Shown here piece after piece: positions 46,299 through 48,154 of a stretch of DNA of 48,154 nt; positions within the stretch are counted from its first letter, which is position 1; each line of letters starts with the position of its first letter. The DNA is from a virus: positions 1 through 48,154 of the IMG/VR virus record IMGVR_UViG_3300046543_000819; one strand, given 5' to 3'. A model generated the notes under the pieces. It was not told where the DNA came from and ran no database searches. It worked only from the letters and a program-made list of their open reading frames with translations. A program made the translations under genes and the position numbers.

Positions 46299-47005
46299 TG
46301 TCTACACTTGAGCAGGCCACGTCCCGCAGCATAGAAGAACTTGGGTACACGCCAGCCTCACCGACGCCGGCCCCGCTTTCTCGGCCTCAACTGCCGGAGC
46401 CAACGCACCTCACGTTCATGCGTTGCCCGTTGCCGCCGATCGCCGCCACTCCGGACTCTCTGCGGCAGTTCCACATGCCCGGGATTCCGCAGATGCGCAT
46501 CATCCCTCCCGCGCAGAACACGAACACCAGCGGATCGACGACCAGCACTAGCAGCACGGTCGTCATAGGATCTGGCAGGGCGAGCTCCAGCGGTTCGACC
46601 ACCGTCATCAACACGCAGTCGCTGAAGAACGCCTCTGTGACGACGCCGACACTGAGCCGGGGCCAGTCCACGCAGGTGTCTATCCCGATGGCGACTGTTT
46701 TCGCGCTCATCGGTGTATCCGTGAACAACCCGGCGCGCGTCCGCCTCTACTCGAAGAAAGCGTCGCAGACTGCCGACGTCAACCGCCCCACGACTGCGCC
46801 AGTCATCATCGGCAGCGAGAATGGCATCATCGCCGATTTCCTGCTGGTGGCGAACACCGAACTTACCTGGACGTGCTCACCGGCGGTAGTCGGCTTCAAC
46901 GACGACAACCCGCGCGCCAGCACTTGCTACGTGACGGTCACGAACCCAAACCCCACGAGTTCCGTTTTCACCGTCTCCTTCACCTTCGCACCCATCGTCG
47001 CCTAA
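46298..47005 (+). CDS. Tail protein, unknown
   Basis: A 235-residue protein: a Pro-rich, disordered N-terminal 80 residues, Ser/Thr/Gly-rich linkers (SGSTTSTSS), and a C-terminal beta-sandwich (VFALIGVSVNNPARVRLYSK). The ATG overlaps the previous stop (TAATG) and CAGGAAAC is upstream. Likely a tail component. Confidence 0.65.
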   Translation: MSTLEQATSRSIEELGYTPASPTPAPLSRPQLPEPTHLTFMRCPLPPIAATPDSLRQFHMPGIPQMRIIPPAQNTNTSGSTTSTSSTVVIGSGRASSSGSTTVINTQSLKNASVTTPTLSRGQSTQVSIPMATVFALIGVSVNNPARVRLYSKKASQTADVNRPTTAPVIIGSENGIIADFLLVANTELTWTCSPAVVGFNDDNPRASTCYVTVTNPNPTSSVFTVSFTFAPIVA

Positions 47006-47787
47006 TGCCCCAACTCTACCCGCAGCCAGTCTCGAGCACGCAAGGCGTCACTATCCGCGCCGGTGCCGGCCTGTTCGGGGGAGGGTTGGTCGCGCTCGGC
47101 CAGAGCACGACGCTGAGTACGGAGAATGTGAGACAGCAGTACACGATGACTCCCGCCGCCGACGGAGTCACAGGCTCTTTCACCATTCAGGGTCCGATCC
47201 CTTCCGGCTACGTGGATGTCTTCGTCGGTGGACAGTTGCAGCAACCCAGCGCGTACACGCGCGCCGGCGCGCAGCTGCTCTTTCAGGATCCACCCACTTC
47301 CGGCGCCACGATGGCGGCTGTCTACGCTTCGCCGGACACGCGTCAGCAGTACACGCTGTCCCCGGCCGCAAACGGAACGAACACCACGTTTACTTTCCCG
47401 AGCGACCTCCCGAACGCGGTATACGTCGACATCTATGACGCCTCCGGCAACATGCTGACCGCCGGCACGGACTACACACTCAACCTCATATCCGGAAACT
47501 GGACAGTGGTCTTCGCGACTGCTCCGGCCGCTGCGGCCACGCCGATCGCGGTGTTTATGCCGACCACCCCGGATGATCGCAACCAGTACGCACTCGCACC
47601 GGAGGCAGACGGAGCAACGACGCGATTCCGGATCATCGGCGGCGCGCCGACTGGAGACGTGGATGTCTTCGCGGGTGGGTTGTTTCAGGTGGCGAGCGAT
47701 GCAGAACTGAACATGGTGGCGGGCACGTGGGTGATCGATTTCACTGCGGCCCCGGCACCCGGCACGACGCTGTTGGTGGTGTTCTAA
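47005..47787 (+). CDS. Tail protein with three beta repeats
   Basis: A 260-residue protein with three repeats of about 75-80 residues, each starting with a QYT/QYA pattern (QQYTMTPAADG, QQYTLSPAANG, NQYALAPEADG) and passing through a VDVF/VDIY strand (GYVDVFVGG, VYVDIYDASG, GDVDVFAGG). Such repeats are typical of fibre or adhesin-like tail proteins. The ATG overlaps the previous stop (TAATG). Confidence 0.75.
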   Translation: MPQLYPQPVSSTQGVTIRAGAGLFGGGLVALGQSTTLSTENVRQQYTMTPAADGVTGSFTIQGPIPSGYVDVFVGGQLQQPSAYTRAGAQLLFQDPPTSGATMAAVYASPDTRQQYTLSPAANGTNTTFTFPSDLPNAVYVDIYDASGNMLTAGTDYTLNLISGNWTVVFATAPAAAATPIAVFMPTTPDDRNQYALAPEADGATTRFRIIGGAPTGDVDVFAGGLFQVASDAELNMVAGTWVIDFTAAPAPGTTLLVVF

Positions 47788-47788
47788 T

Positions 47789-48154
47789 ATGGCACCAAAG
47801 ATACTTACGCCGAACACGGCAATGGGCGCTTCCGGCCCCGGCCACGCACCAGGGTTTGTGCCCGACCCAGGATCAACCGCCGGCACGTCCCGGTTTCTCT
47901 GCGAGAACGCCACGTTCGCCCAGCCGTCCGCTTCTGGCGTGACCAACGCCGCAGACGTGACCGCCGCCAACACCTTCGGCCCCGTCCAGGCGTTCACGAA
48001 TGGGTTCATTGTGGGCGCGGCAGGCGCCGAAGGCGCCATGCAGTTCACCGCGGGCACGCTTCAGTTCGGGGCCATCATCGGGGCAACGAGCATAATCGAG
48101 GTCTTTCAGATTTCGGGAGGGCGTGCCAATGTTGGGATAAACAGCTCAACCACG
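47789..48154 (+). CDS. Tail fibre-like protein, 5' part
   Basis: At least 122 codons, open at the right edge. Gly/Ala-rich beta composition (MAPKILTPNTAMGASGPGHA) like fibre proteins; no signal peptide, unlike the 31.8-41.2 kb block. Starts 2 bases past the previous stop. Confidence 0.6.
   Translation, partial: MAPKILTPNTAMGASGPGHAPGFVPDPGSTAGTSRFLCENATFAQPSASGVTNAADVTAANTFGPVQAFTNGFIVGAAGAEGAMQFTAGTLQFGAIIGATSIIEVFQISGGRANVGINSSTT

Noticed and set aside
1-48154. Integrase, recombinase and attachment sites
   Set aside because: Searched by eye for tyrosine or serine recombinase motifs and tRNA-end repeats; none seen, so I do not claim a prophage.

Overview
The window is a 48 kb stretch of a tailed double-stranded DNA phage with podovirus-like structural genes: large terminase, portal, scaffold, an N4-gp56-like major capsid protein, head-tail adaptors and a large tail protein, but no tape measure, sheath or baseplate genes. 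No integrase, partition gene or obvious attachment site is visible, so nothing here shows lysogeny. A DNA polymerase gene runs off the left edge and a tail gene off the right edge. The host is inferred to be a Gram-negative with Sec secretion and lipoproteins. The repeated signal-peptide ending A-x-A-Q and the style of the secreted beta-rich proteins suggest Acidobacteriota, but this is a guess from composition.

Layout. (1) 1-3.1 kb, leftward: family A DNA polymerase, small membrane and zinc-ribbon proteins, an ECF-type sigma factor and a small ribbon-helix-helix-like protein. (2) 3.3-5.7 kb, mostly rightward: a DUF3102-like protein, endonuclease VII and three small proteins. (3) 5.7-13.5 kb, leftward: about 22 small accessory genes in short operons. 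Seven promoters here share TTGACA, an exact 16-nt spacer with a conserved GTGTCATTGTGC core, and TATTAT. A perfect GTCCGGA-A-TCCGGAC palindrome recurs between genes, and twin 39-bp tandem repeat arrays lie at 10.87-11.27 kb. (4) 13.9-16.3 kb, rightward: HNH nuclease, a frameshifted small gene, two secreted proteins and a SprT-like metallopeptidase. (5) 16.3-31 kb, rightward: tRNA-like genes, a protein with a duplicated zincin domain, terminase, holin-like protein, portal, scaffold, capsid, tRNA-Trp, tRNA-Asn and a virion-type muramidase. (6) 31.1-42.3 kb: two related adaptor-like genes bracket six consecutive genes whose products start with Sec signal peptides and resemble tailspikes or polysaccharide-binding proteins. 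(7) 42.3-48.15 kb: a promoter-terminator-structured RNA leader, then the large tail protein and fibre-like genes.

How the parts may work together. Six rightward sites at 4.4, 4.9, 16.3, 21.8, 28.2 and 42.3 kb share a TTTCGC-like element, exactly 18 nt, then GCATCTAA. This is unlike sigma-70 sites and reminiscent of ECF promoters (TCTAA-type -10). The phage encodes its own ECF-like sigma factor at 2.1-2.7 kb, so a simple model is that it switches transcription to the DNA-processing and virion operons, while the leftward accessory genes run from host sigma-70 with a shared operator. The two least expected features are this possible sigma switch and the block of signal-peptide-bearing tailspike-like proteins.
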